Assembly (NCBI RefSeq): GCF_000308295.2
Contig: NZ_HG326653.1
Span: 511,901 to 575,900 of the forward strand
Length of the DNA stretch: 64,000 nt
Source: Afipia birgiae 34632
GTDB lineage: Bacteria > Pseudomonadota > Alphaproteobacteria > Rhizobiales > Xanthobacteraceae
Direction: 5' to 3'
Made by a program: the position numbers and the translations under genes. The notes under the pieces are model-generated. The model saw nothing but the letters and a program-made list of their open reading frames with translations, was not told the origin of the DNA and made no database searches. Of the stretch, positions 30,856 through 39,302 are shown one piece after another. How positions within the stretch are numbered: the first letter of the stretch is position 1; each line of letters opens with the position of its first letter.

Positions 30856-31545
30856 ATGGCTGTGGATAACGTGCCGCCGGTAATATCCAATTCACCAAAC
30901 GGCTTGGCCGCTGTAGAGCGCGAGATTTCGCGCGCGTGCCGCGACGCTCGCCGCGAGCGCGCCTCGGTAACACTTGTTGCGGTGTCGAAGACATTCAACG
31001 GTGATGCTATCGAGCCGGTGATTCACGCGGGCCAGCGCGTGTTTGGTGAAAATCGTGTGCAGGAAGCAAAGTCCAAGTGGCCGGCCCTGATGGCGAAGCA
31101 CCAAGGCCTCGCACTTCACCTGATCGGGCCGCTGCAGTCGAACAAGGCCAAGGAGGCCGTGGCGCTGTTCGATGCCATTCACTCTGTGGACCGCGCCAGT
31201 CTCTGCGAAACGCTGGCGAAAGAGATCGTTAAGCAAGATCGGCATCCACAGCTGTTCGTTCAGCTCAACACCGGCGAAGAGCCACAGAAAGCGGGAATTG
31301 CACCGGCGGATGCCGATGCATTCATCGCAAGCTGCCGTGATGTCTATGGCTTGCAGGTCTCCGGACTGATGTGCATTCCGCCGGTCGGCGATCCGCCCGC
31401 GGCACACTTCGCGCTCACCGCAAAAATCGCCGCGCGCAACGGACTGACATTGCTGTCGATGGGCATGAGCGCCGATTTCGAGACCGCGATTCAACTCGGC
31501 GCGACGCATGTTCGCGTCGGCTCGGCGATTTTCGGTCATCGCTGA
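30856..31545 (+). CDS. yggS: PLP homeostasis protein, YggS/PROSC family
   Basis: Pyridoxal-phosphate-binding single-domain barrel protein that affects vitamin B6 and amino-acid balance; no catalytic activity is known. 229 residues: VTLVAVSKTF with the PLP Lys, FGENRVQEAKSKW, LHLIGPLQSNKAKEAV, VQLNTGEEPQKAGI, LSMGMSADFETAIQLGATHVRVGSAIFG. Codons 3-5 include a perfect DnaA-box 9-mer, TGTGGATAA. It converges with the L,D-transpeptidase gene. Confidence 0.94.
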   Translation: MAVDNVPPVISNSPNGLAAVEREISRACRDARRERASVTLVAVSKTFNGDAIEPVIHAGQRVFGENRVQEAKSKWPALMAKHQGLALHLIGPLQSNKAKEAVALFDAIHSVDRASLCETLAKEIVKQDRHPQLFVQLNTGEEPQKAGIAPADADAFIASCRDVYGLQVSGLMCIPPVGDPPAAHFALTAKIAARNGLTLLSMGMSADFETAIQLGATHVRVGSAIFGHR

Positions 31546-31555
31546 TTTGCCGGCA

Positions 31556-32125
31556 CTAGCCGATGACGATCTTCGTCCTCGGCCCGATCCGCGCCAGCAG
31601 CCGCAACATCGCGCCTCGGGTCAGTCCGACGCAGCCCGCGGTCGGCGAAAATTTCTCGCGGGCGAGATGCAGGAAGACGGCGCTGCCGCGTCCGGCAATG
31701 CGGGGACGGGTGTTGTGGTCGATCTCGACGATGAAATCGTAGAGGTGATCGTCCCGCGTCAGCCGGTCGCCGCCGTCACCCGGCGCGCGCGTCACGGCCT
31801 GATTGTAATGCCGGTCAGTCGGGTCTTCCGACCAGGCGTCCGTCGGCCCGATGGACCGGATCGGCAAATGCGTTCGTGGCCGTGGGTGCCGGTCGGCTCG
31901 CCACCATAACCGGACCGGCCGGAAGGTGCCTCGCGGGGTGCTGCCGTCGCCTTCGAACTTGTTCGCCTTGATTCCGCCGCGCCCAAGCGCGACCGGTAGC
32001 ACATGCGCTCCAGCGACCAGCCAGCCTTGGGTCGGGCGGCCGGCAGCGGCATGGATCGCGATGGCCGCCAGCGGCCGATCACGCAACGGTGTTTGATAAG
32101 CCCTTGGAAAGCCTAGATTTCCCAT
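31556..32125 (-). CDS. L,D-transpeptidase (YkuD domain), no evident signal peptide
   Basis: 189 residues. The YkuD catalytic pattern is present: H153 in VFLHLAR and C165 in SPTAGCVGL. N-terminal strands (LPVALGRGGIKANKFEGDGSTPRGTF) match the family's substrate groove. YkuD enzymes cross-link peptidoglycan 3-3 or attach lipoproteins; members like this one (short, with a one-domain SPTAGCV form) are also seen in rhizobial peptidoglycan remodelling. The N-terminus lacks a convincing signal sequence, so location is unclear. I chose ATG 32125; the frame continues upstream under the divergent response-regulator gene without similarity. A 144-base divergent gap is shared with that regulator gene. 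Confidence 0.85.
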   Translation of the reverse strand: MGNLGFPRAYQTPLRDRPLAAIAIHAAAGRPTQGWLVAGAHVLPVALGRGGIKANKFEGDGSTPRGTFRPVRLWWRADRHPRPRTHLPIRSIGPTDAWSEDPTDRHYNQAVTRAPGDGGDRLTRDDHLYDFIVEIDHNTRPRIAGRGSAVFLHLAREKFSPTAGCVGLTRGAMLRLLARIGPRTKIVIG

Positions 32126-32269
32126 AATTGCTTCCGATGACTGCGTACAAACCCAGCTTGCGCTTTCGCCTGCAAATGCTCTATTTCGCCGAGGCTCTTT
32201 GAGATATGCCCCTTCGGGATCACTCTCAAAGTCCTCTTTTACAAGCCAAAATTTAAAGGACTGGATGTA

Positions 32270-32956
32270 ATGGCCAACGCCCGCAAGATCCTGATCGTGG
32301 ATGACGATACCGATCTGCGCGATGCCCTGGTGGAACAACTGTCGCTTCACGAGGAATTCGAGGCATCCGCGGTCGATACCGGCGCAAAAGGTGCACTTGC
32401 GGCCAAGAGCAATTCGCCCGATCTCGTGCTGATGGATGTCGGCCTGCCCGATACGGACGGCCGCGAAGTGGTGCGCAGCCTGCGCAAGGGCGGGTTCAAG
32501 TCGCCGATCATCATGCTGACCGGACACGACACCGATTCGGACACCATCCTCGGCCTCGAATCCGGCGCGAACGACTATGTGGCAAAGCCGTTCCGCTTTG
32601 CGGTGCTGCTGGCCCGCATCCGCGCACAGTTGCGCCAGCACGAAGCCAGCGAAGATGCGGTGTTTTCGGTCGGCCCCTACAGCTTCCGCCCCGGCTCGAA
32701 AATGCTGACCGGCGCCAACGCCAAGAAGGTCCGGCTCACCGAAAAGGAAACCGCGATCCTGCGCTTTCTGTATCGCGCCGGGCAATTGCCGGTGTCGCGT
32801 GAAACGCTGCTTCAGGAGGTCTGGGGCTACAATTCGGGCGTCACCACCCACACCCTGGAAACCCATATCTATCGCTTGCGCCAGAAGGTGGAGAAGGACG
32901 CCGCAAACCCCGAAATTCTTGTGACTGAGTCCGGGGGCTATAAGCTGGTGCCATGA
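32270..32956 (+). CDS. OmpR-family response regulator
   Basis: 228 residues: receiver domain (KILIVDDDTDLRDAL with the acidic pair, phospho-Asp in LVLMDVGLPDTDG, Thr in IIMLTGHD, Lys in YVAKPFR) and a winged-helix DNA-binding domain (VRLTEKETAILRFLYR, TLLQEVWGYNSGVTTHTLETHIYRLRQKVE). It resembles CenR-type envelope regulators of alphaproteobacteria by eye, but I cannot prove that. No sensor kinase is next to it; a cyclic-nucleotide-binding protein follows after 33 bases. It is divergent from the L,D-transpeptidase gene, which could be a target. Confidence 0.92.
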   Translation: MANARKILIVDDDTDLRDALVEQLSLHEEFEASAVDTGAKGALAAKSNSPDLVLMDVGLPDTDGREVVRSLRKGGFKSPIIMLTGHDTDSDTILGLESGANDYVAKPFRFAVLLARIRAQLRQHEASEDAVFSVGPYSFRPGSKMLTGANAKKVRLTEKETAILRFLYRAGQLPVSRETLLQEVWGYNSGVTTHTLETHIYRLRQKVEKDAANPEILVTESGGYKLVP

Positions 32957-32989
32957 GCCGAATCACCCGGCGCTTAAGCGCGGCGCTCT

Positions 32990-33430
32990 ATGGCCATTGA
33001 AGATGACATCGCCCTGTTCGCGCGCGTCCCGACATTGAGTTTGTTGGGTGCTGCGGCTTTGCAGGTGCTTGCGATCGGCGCCGAGCAGCGCGACTACGGA
33101 TTTGGCGAAAAGCTGTTCGTACAGGGCGAGCCAGCGGATTCCGGTTTCATTGTCCGGCGCGGCGCATTTCGTGTTGCGTCCGATGATGGCCAGGAAGCCG
33201 TTGCGGGTGAGAACGTGCTGATCGGTGAGCTTGCGCTCGTGGTCGCGATGGCGCGGCCAGCGACAGCGGTTGCGCTTGAGCAATCATCGGTGCTGCGTAT
33301 TTCACGTAGTCTGTTTCAGCGCGTGCTTGAAAGTCATCCGGAGGCGGCGCGGCGATTGCGCGATGATTTCGCGGCTCGCTCCAGTGCCGCCATCGGCGCC
33401 ATGACCCGCGTGTCCGCGACGTTGCGATAG
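32990..33430 (+). CDS. Stand-alone cyclic nucleotide-binding domain protein
   Basis: 146 residues forming one CRP-like cNMP-binding barrel: IALFARVPTLSLLG, KLFVQGEPADSGFIVRRGAFRV, ENVLIGELALVVAMARPATAVALEQSSVLRISRSLF. The phosphate-binding cassette keeps the GE-x-A-L part but the usual Arg-Thr/Ser is replaced by ARPAT, which does keep an Arg. No effector or DNA-binding domain follows. The start 33 bases after the response-regulator gene suggests an operon. Role unknown. Confidence 0.82.
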   Translation: MAIEDDIALFARVPTLSLLGAAALQVLAIGAEQRDYGFGEKLFVQGEPADSGFIVRRGAFRVASDDGQEAVAGENVLIGELALVVAMARPATAVALEQSSVLRISRSLFQRVLESHPEAARRLRDDFAARSSAAIGAMTRVSATLR

Positions 33431-33455
33431 TTCTCGCGACCGGCGGCTACAAGTT

Positions 33456-34271
33456 TCAAACGTCGAGAACCGCTGTCACCGGCACATGATCCGACGGCCG
33501 CTCCCAGCCGCGGGCCTCCTTAGTGATCCTAAAGTCCTGAACGCTCCCGCCGAGCGCTTTCGAGACCCAGATATGATCGAGCCGGCGGCCCTTGTTGGCG
33601 GCGCTCCAGTCGGCGGAGCGATAACTCCACCACGTGTAGACCTTCTCGGACAGCGGAATCCGCTGCCGTGCGACGTCGATCCAGTCGCCATGGGTCTGTA
33701 CGGCGAGCAGTTTGTCGCACTCGACCGGGGTATGCGACACGATCTTCAAAAGCTGCTTGTGCGACCACACGTCGTGTTCGTGGGGCGCGACGTTGAGGTC
33801 GCCCACCAGGATGTGCCGCTCGCTAGCCTTCGGATGCAGCGGTTCGCAATCCCGCATCTCGTCAAGGAACGAGAGCTTGTGCTCGAATTTCGGATTGAGT
33901 GCGGGGTCGGGAATATCGCCGCCTGCGGGCACGTAGAAGTTATGTACGACCAGCGGCTCGGCGATCTGCGCCTTCTCCCCGAACGCCACCGAAATATGCC
34001 GTGAATCGATCTTGCCGCAGAACGTGCGCACGTCGCTCGACTCGAACGGAATTTTCGAGACGATGGCGACGCCGTGGTAGCCCTTCTGGCCATTGAGCGC
34101 GACGTGCTCGTAGCCAAGTTGCTTGAAGCGCTTCAGCGGAAAAGCGTCATCGATGCATTTCGTTTCCTGAAGGCAGAGCACATCAGGCCGCACGGCCTTG
34201 ATGAACTTCGCAACGAGGTCGATGCGCAGGCGCACCGAATTGATGTTCCAGGTGGTGAGGGTGAGGCGCAT
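33456..34271 (-). CDS. xthA: Exodeoxyribonuclease III / AP endonuclease
   Basis: Mg-dependent base-excision-repair nuclease. 271 residues: TLTTWNINSVRLRI, CLQETKCIDDAFP with catalytic Glu, YHGVAIVSK, LVGDLNVAPHEHDVW (Asp-Asn), WWSYRSADWSAANKGRRLDHIWVS and RPSDHVPVTAVL with the catalytic His. I chose ATG 34271 (MRLTLTTWN). It converges with the cyclic nucleotide-binding gene with 25 bases between stops. Confidence 0.95.
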   Translation of the reverse strand: MRLTLTTWNINSVRLRIDLVAKFIKAVRPDVLCLQETKCIDDAFPLKRFKQLGYEHVALNGQKGYHGVAIVSKIPFESSDVRTFCGKIDSRHISVAFGEKAQIAEPLVVHNFYVPAGGDIPDPALNPKFEHKLSFLDEMRDCEPLHPKASERHILVGDLNVAPHEHDVWSHKQLLKIVSHTPVECDKLLAVQTHGDWIDVARQRIPLSEKVYTWWSYRSADWSAANKGRRLDHIWVSKALGGSVQDFRITKEARGWERPSDHVPVTAVLDV

Positions 34272-34352
34272 GACAACGGGCAATGAGGACGATCAGGCAA
34301 GACCGTTAGCCGGTTTTGCTTGTCTGCTCCAGACCGTCGTCTGCAATGACTG

Positions 34353-35126
34353 TTAGTTGTTCGGGTTCTGGTAATTGGTGTAATCGATCCTGAACATGCC
34401 GGGATCGAGCTTCTTGGTGGTGTCGAGATTATAGACCGCTACGGTGGTGTCGTACCCTTGCGGATCGGTCACGGTCCACTGCTTGAGCTGATTGTCCTTG
34501 GCGCCGATCATCAGCATCAGACGGCTGGTCCCAACCAGCGGCTGCTTTTCCTCGATGGTCACGCTGATGAACATGTCGTCGGAGGCGACGCCCACAACAT
34601 TGGTGTCACGCATCAGGTCGATGCGGTCGGACAGGAGATAGCGCAATGGCGTCTGCGATAGTGGATAAACATCCTGAGTCGCGAGCCTGCGATCGCGCAC
34701 GATCACGGACGATCCATCCGCGACAAGCGCGATCGGCGACGGATCGTCGTATTCGAAGCGGATCTTGCCGGGCTTCTGGATATAAAAATCGCCGGTCGTG
34801 CGTTTACCGTCCGGACCGACCTGCACGAAGTTGCCGGAGACGTTCACGAGTAAGGAGAGATAAGTGCTGACCTTTCCGGCGAGCGCCTTCTGATTGGCAT
34901 CGAAGTTTGGTGTGCTGCCGCCGAACAGGCTGCGCAAATCCGGAATGATCGGTGTCGGTGGCGCGGCGGCGGACGGGGCCGGAATCACCGGCGAGGGCAG
35001 CGCCTGCTTGGGTGTATCCGTGCGTTTCGGCGCCGGCTTTGGAACGGGGACGGCCTGAGCAGAGGCCGGCGGCATCATGAGCGCCGCGGCGATGACCGTG
35101 GCCAATGCGGCCGCGGGCCATTTCAT
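34353..35126 (-). CDS. lolA: LolA-like outer-membrane lipoprotein carrier protein
   Basis: Periplasmic carrier that takes lipoproteins from LolCDE to the outer membrane. 257 residues from ATG 35126: signal peptide WPAAALATVIAAALMMPPASAQA, a proline-rich linker of ~45 residues (PKPAPKRTDTPKQALPSP), then the LolA fold (VSGNFVQVGPDGKRTTGDFYIQKPGKIRFEYD, VADGSSVIVRDRRLATQDVYPLSQTPLRYLLS, LKQWTVTDPQGYDTTVAVYNLD). Rhizobial LolA-like proteins often have such a linker. A TTG start at 35192 would put 22 residues ahead of the signal peptide. It follows ftsK, as lolA does in many proteobacteria. Confidence 0.88.
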   Translation of the reverse strand: MKWPAAALATVIAAALMMPPASAQAVPVPKPAPKRTDTPKQALPSPVIPAPSAAAPPTPIIPDLRSLFGGSTPNFDANQKALAGKVSTYLSLLVNVSGNFVQVGPDGKRTTGDFYIQKPGKIRFEYDDPSPIALVADGSSVIVRDRRLATQDVYPLSQTPLRYLLSDRIDLMRDTNVVGVASDDMFISVTIEEKQPLVGTSRLMLMIGAKDNQLKQWTVTDPQGYDTTVAVYNLDTTKKLDPGMFRIDYTNYQNPNN

Positions 35127-35279
35127 GGCGATAAAGGCATGCGCGGAGAGCGGGTTGCGGCAGAACGGCTGATTGCGATGGAGTTTTCTCAACGGTCCGT
35201 CCTGTCGGATGTCTTGTGAGCTTTCCGCTGGGGCCTAGCCCCAAGCTATGGCGATTTCGCGGCTGCGAACAGCGTGGTT

Positions 35280-37760
35280 TTAGCCAAATCGTTCATCTTC
35301 CTCGGCTACCAGAATCTCGCGCTTGCCGGCGTGGTTGGCCTGTCCAACGATGCCTTCAAGTTCCATCCGCTCCATCAAGGTGGCGGCGCGGTTGTAACCG
35401 ATCTGAAGCCGACGCTGGATGTAACTGGTCGAGGCCTTGCGGTCACGCTTCACAATCGCCACAGCCTGCGAGAACAGGTCACCTTCGCCGCCGTTGGCGC
35501 CCATGCTGGTGCCATCGAACACGGCGTTGCCGTCCTCGTCGGTTTCTTCTTCCGCCGTGACAGCTTCGAGGTACTCCGGCTGACCCTGCGATTTCAGGTG
35601 GCGGACGATCTTTTCGACTTCCTCGTCCGACACGAACGGGCCGTGGACGCGGCTGATGCGGCCGCCGCCGGCCATGTACAGCATGTCGCCCTGACCGAGC
35701 AGCTGCTCGGCGCCCATCTCGCCCAGGATGGTGCGGCTGTCGATCTTCGATGTCACCTGGAAGGAGATGCGGGTCGGGAAGTTTGCCTTGATGGTGCCGG
35801 TGATGACGTCCACCGACGGACGCTGCGTGGCGAGGATCACGTGCAGGCCGGCGGCGCGCGCCATCTGCGCGAGACGCTGCACCGCGCCTTCAATATCCTT
35901 GCCGGCAACCATCATCAGGTCGGCCATTTCGTCCACGATGATGACGATAAAGGGCAACGGCTCGAGTTCGAGTTTCTCTTCCTCGTAGATCGCCCTGCCG
36001 GTTTCTTTGTCGAAGCCGGTATGAACGGTGCGGGTCAGCTCTTCGCCCTTGGCCTTGGCCTCGGCAACGCGGGCATTGTAGCCGTCGATGTTGCGCACAC
36101 CGAGTTTCGACATGCTCTTGTAGCGCTGTTCCATCTCGCGCACGGCCCACTTCAGTGCGACGACGGCTTTCTTCGGATCGGTGACGACAGGCGTCAGAAG
36201 ATGCGGAATGCCGTCATAGACCGACAGTTCGAGCATCTTCGGATCGACCATGATCAGGCGGCACTGATCCGGACGCAGGCGATACACCAGCGACAGGATC
36301 ATGGTGTTGATGGCGACTGATTTGCCGGAACCGGTGGTGCCCGCGATCAGCATGTGCGGCGTACGAGCCAGATCGATAATGACCGGGTCACCGCCGATGG
36401 TCTTGCCGAGACACAGCGGCAGCTTGGCGTTGCTCTCCATGCCTTCCTTGGTCGTGAGCAACTCGCGCAGATAAACCTTCTCGCGCTTCGCATTTGGCAA
36501 CTCGATGCCGATGGCGTTGCGGCCGGCGACCACCGCGACGCGAGCCGAGATCGCGCTCATCGAGCGAGCGATGTCGTCGGCAAGGCCAATCACGCGCGAT
36601 GACTTGATACCCGGTGCAGGTTCGAGTTCGTACAGCGTGACGACGGGACCGGGATTGGCCTTGGCGATTTCGCCGCGCACGCCGAAGTCCTGCAGCACGC
36701 CTTCCAGTGCGCGCGAATTGGTTTCAAGCTCTTCCTTGCTCTGCGTGAAGCGATCCGAAGCCTTGGGTGCGGCCAGCACCGAGATCGGCGGCAGCACGAA
36801 CACGCCCTTGCGACTGGAGGATTTTGGCTCAGCGCGCTTGCGCGGCGCGCGGGCGGCGGGCTCCTCTTCCTCCTCGTCGTCTTCCTCTTCTTCCTCCTCG
36901 TCTTCGTAGTCATCCTCGGCCTGCGGCACCAGCGAGGGCGAGCGCCGGTCGCCGCCAAGGTTCGGCTCCATGCGCTCAAACGAGCGCGTACGTTGCGAAT
37001 CCGTGCGTCCGACCATCATTGCGAAGAGCGCTGAGACCATGCGAACGACGCGCGCTTTTGCGCTCATGGCAGCGTGGACCAGCCATCCGAGCGAAATCGA
37101 GCGGCGGTCGTCCTCTTCGAAATCGTCCTCCTCGATCATCGGCGGCCGGGTGCGTTCGACGATCTTTTCCTTTGCGCCCGCGCCGCATGCGAAGGCGAAG
37201 CTTCCGATCATCGCCGCGAACAGGATTATACCCAATACGGTGCGATAGATCACGCCCGGCGGGCCGAACACGACGGCCGGAAAACGCACCAGCGCATCGC
37301 CGACGACGCCACCAAGGCCGGTGGGTAACGGCCATGCGCCGCTGCGTGGCAGGCAGCTGGCAAATCCGGCGGCAATTACCGCGCACAGAATCCAGCATGC
37401 AATCCGCAAGGCTTCGCGGTCGAAGAGGCGATGGGTCATCAGCCGCCAGCCCCACACTGCAACCGGCAGGATCAGCATGATCGCACCGAGGCCGAAGATC
37501 TGCATCAGCAGGTCGGAGCCGATGGCGCCGGGGCGGCCCATCAGGTTGCGGATGGTGCCGGATGTTGCGTGGCTGAGGCTTGGGTCCTGCACCGACCACG
37601 TCATGAGGGCGGCGGCAACAACGCACGACAGGGCGATGACACCGAGGCCAGTCAGTTCGCGCAGGCGGCGCGCCAGCATTTCGCGCAACGGGTCCGAGAT
37701 CTGGCCGACGATGGGGATGACGCGTTCGATCGCTGGCATATTTCTAGCCCCGAGCTTCAT
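35280..37760 (-). CDS. ftsK: DNA translocase FtsK
   Basis: Septum-bound motor that clears and aligns the terminus at division. 826 residues: four to five N-terminal TM segments (within about residues 35-200), a linker, then the motor with Walker A GTTGSGKS and VIIVDEMADLMM, ATQRPSVDVITG, and the C-terminal gamma winged helix (IQRRLQIGYNRAATLMERMELEGIVG) that reads KOPS. The linker has an almost pure acidic run (about residues 283-303), then a basic stretch. ATG 37760 overlaps the upstream aminotransferase by 17 bases; ATG 37739 is an alternative. Confidence 0.97.
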   Translation of the reverse strand: MKLGARNMPAIERVIPIVGQISDPLREMLARRLRELTGLGVIALSCVVAAALMTWSVQDPSLSHATSGTIRNLMGRPGAIGSDLLMQIFGLGAIMLILPVAVWGWRLMTHRLFDREALRIACWILCAVIAAGFASCLPRSGAWPLPTGLGGVVGDALVRFPAVVFGPPGVIYRTVLGIILFAAMIGSFAFACGAGAKEKIVERTRPPMIEEDDFEEDDRRSISLGWLVHAAMSAKARVVRMVSALFAMMVGRTDSQRTRSFERMEPNLGGDRRSPSLVPQAEDDYEDEEEEEEDDEEEEEPAARAPRKRAEPKSSSRKGVFVLPPISVLAAPKASDRFTQSKEELETNSRALEGVLQDFGVRGEIAKANPGPVVTLYELEPAPGIKSSRVIGLADDIARSMSAISARVAVVAGRNAIGIELPNAKREKVYLRELLTTKEGMESNAKLPLCLGKTIGGDPVIIDLARTPHMLIAGTTGSGKSVAINTMILSLVYRLRPDQCRLIMVDPKMLELSVYDGIPHLLTPVVTDPKKAVVALKWAVREMEQRYKSMSKLGVRNIDGYNARVAEAKAKGEELTRTVHTGFDKETGRAIYEEEKLELEPLPFIVIIVDEMADLMMVAGKDIEGAVQRLAQMARAAGLHVILATQRPSVDVITGTIKANFPTRISFQVTSKIDSRTILGEMGAEQLLGQGDMLYMAGGGRISRVHGPFVSDEEVEKIVRHLKSQGQPEYLEAVTAEEETDEDGNAVFDGTSMGANGGEGDLFSQAVAIVKRDRKASTSYIQRRLQIGYNRAATLMERMELEGIVGQANHAGKREILVAEEDERFG

Positions 37761-38982
37761 TCAAAACGTCGACCATACGGTGCAACGCCTCAGCCGTTGT
37801 TTCACTGTCCTGCACCATGGCAACGCGGATGTATCCGGTGCCCGGGTTGCTGTTGTCGGATTGCGGACGCGCCAGATAGCTGCCGGGAACGACGCGCACA
37901 CCGCCGTCCCTGAAAAGCTTCACCGTGGCGGCTTCATCGCCGCCATGTTCGGAAACGTCGAGCCAGATGCAAAATCCACCCGCTGGTCGCCGATAGCCGA
38001 AGCGGTCGCCGAGAATCTGGTCGGCAAGATCGAACTTGATCCGGTAGAGCCTGCGATTCTCTTCGACATGGGTTTCATCGCCGTAGGCGACGACAGCCAC
38101 GTGCTGCAACGGGATCGGCACCTGAGGTGCCGCGACATTGCGCAGTTCATGAAAGCGCGCGAGAAACTTCCTGTCGCCGGCGACAAAGCCGACGCGCATG
38201 CCCGGCAGGTTCGAGCGCTTCGACAGCGACTGAAATGCGACCACGTTGGCGAAGTCATTCCCGGCGGAGGCCAGCATGCTTCCCGGTGCTTCGCCCGTGT
38301 AGATTTCGGAATAGCATTCGTCGCTGAGCACGACGAAGCCGTGACGGTCGGCGAGCTGTTTCACGCGATCGAAGTAACCGCGCGATGCGACAGCGCCCTG
38401 CGGATTCGCTGGCGATGCCAGATAGAACGCAACGGTGCGGTCGAGGATTTCGGCGCTCAGCGAATCCAGATCGGGCAGAAAGCCGTTGTCGCGCGTGGTC
38501 GGGAGGAACACCGCCTCGCATCCGGCGGCGCGCGCGCCTGCTGCGTAGGCCGGGTAGAACGGGTTGGGCATCAAGATCGCGGGCGGACCGTTGCGCTGGC
38601 CGACATAACGGGCGGCGGCGATCGCTGCAAAAAACAGCCCCTCGCGGCTGCCGTTGAGCACCAGAATCTCGGTTTCTGGATCGAGCGTCCTCGTAAGGTC
38701 GAAGCGCCTGGTGGCCCAGGCGGCGGCGGTTTGCCGGAAAGGCTCGGTGCCTTTTGCGGCCGGGTAGCGGCCGAATTCGTTGATATGTTTGGCCAGCACC
38801 GGCGCGACAAAGCCCGGCACGGGATGCTGCGGCTCCCCAAGTGACAGGTTTATCAATGGCTTACTGGGCTCATAGGGGCTCAGAAGGTCGGTCAGCCGGG
38901 CAAAGGGGGAGCGCTCGCTGACCTGAGCGCCATCTTGGGCGCCGGCAGCGGCCGCCGAGCGGGAAGAAGCGGTTATGGCCAT
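37744..38982 (-). CDS. PLP-dependent class I/II aminotransferase (possible DapC)
   Basis: 412 residues with the fold-type I signatures: LINLSLGEPQHPVPGFV, NGSREGLFFAAIAAA, PNPFYPAYAAGARAAG, YLASPANPQGAVAS, DECYSEIY, and SLSKRSNLPGMRVGF with the PLP Lys. Arg in VRVAMV-type GYIRVAMV is the carboxylate-binding Arg. Family assignment fits succinyldiaminopimelate transaminase (DapC, lysine and peptidoglycan precursor synthesis) in alphaproteobacteria, but substrate cannot be read from sequence. The 3' end overlaps ftsK, so the two are translated together. Confidence 0.85.
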   Translation of the reverse strand: MAITASSRSAAAAGAQDGAQVSERSPFARLTDLLSPYEPSKPLINLSLGEPQHPVPGFVAPVLAKHINEFGRYPAAKGTEPFRQTAAAWATRRFDLTRTLDPETEILVLNGSREGLFFAAIAAARYVGQRNGPPAILMPNPFYPAYAAGARAAGCEAVFLPTTRDNGFLPDLDSLSAEILDRTVAFYLASPANPQGAVASRGYFDRVKQLADRHGFVVLSDECYSEIYTGEAPGSMLASAGNDFANVVAFQSLSKRSNLPGMRVGFVAGDRKFLARFHELRNVAAPQVPIPLQHVAVVAYGDETHVEENRRLYRIKFDLADQILGDRFGYRRPAGGFCIWLDVSEHGGDEAATVKLFRDGGVRVVPGSYLARPQSDNSNPGTGYIRVAMVQDSETTAEALHRMVDVLNEARG

Positions 38983-39164
38983 TCGAGAAACGCCAGCACT
39001 TTAGGGTCCTTCGATCCCTCAAGATTGATCCGGGATCGCGCAGGATTTGATCACATCACCATAGGTGGGGCGAGGTTAAGACGCGATTAACCATCGCTGC
39101 GCGGCAGGGTTTTCGCCGCATAGGTTGCGGCCAGCGAGACAGCGTCTTCGGTTTCGGGATGGCA

Positions 39165-39199
39165 CAAAAAGTAAGGGCCCCAGCTTGCGCTGGGGCCCT
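39165..39199 (-). terminator. Intrinsic terminator for the amtB transcript
   Basis: AGGGCCCCAGC and GCTGGGGCCCT make a perfect 11-bp stem around TTGC. On the minus strand it is followed by TACTTTTTGT, a U-tract in the amtB direction. Confidence 0.85.
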
Positions 39200-39254
39200 C
39201 CGACGGACGGGGCATTGCCGGGTTTGTGCCCCAACCGTTGTCCTTATTCATTGA

Positions 39255-39299
39255 GCATGATCTTTTCGGAAAACCGGGATCCGCTTTTCCGGATCACGC
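39255..39299 (-). repeat. 45-bp imperfect palindromic repeat, copy 3
   Basis: Same 45-bp layout as the copies at 1862, 3357 and 42845, with GCATGATC at one end and GATCACGC at the other and several substitutions in the centre. It lies 3 bases after the amtB stop codon. Confidence 0.8.
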
Positions 39300-39302
39300 T
39301 CG

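Larger units (their letters stand above)
38983..39302. other. 320-bp gap between divergent transcripts' ends: promoter side of aminotransferase, 3' side of amtB
   Basis: Contains the amtB terminator (39165-39199) and a 45-bp palindromic repeat (39255-39299). The part from 38983 to 39160 should hold the aminotransferase promoter. No coding frame is credible here. Confidence 0.6.

Noticed and set aside
37321-38844. A 507-codon plus-strand frame opposite ftsK and the aminotransferase
   Set aside because: Real proteins with conserved motifs are on the minus strand; the plus frame shows no recognisable domain.
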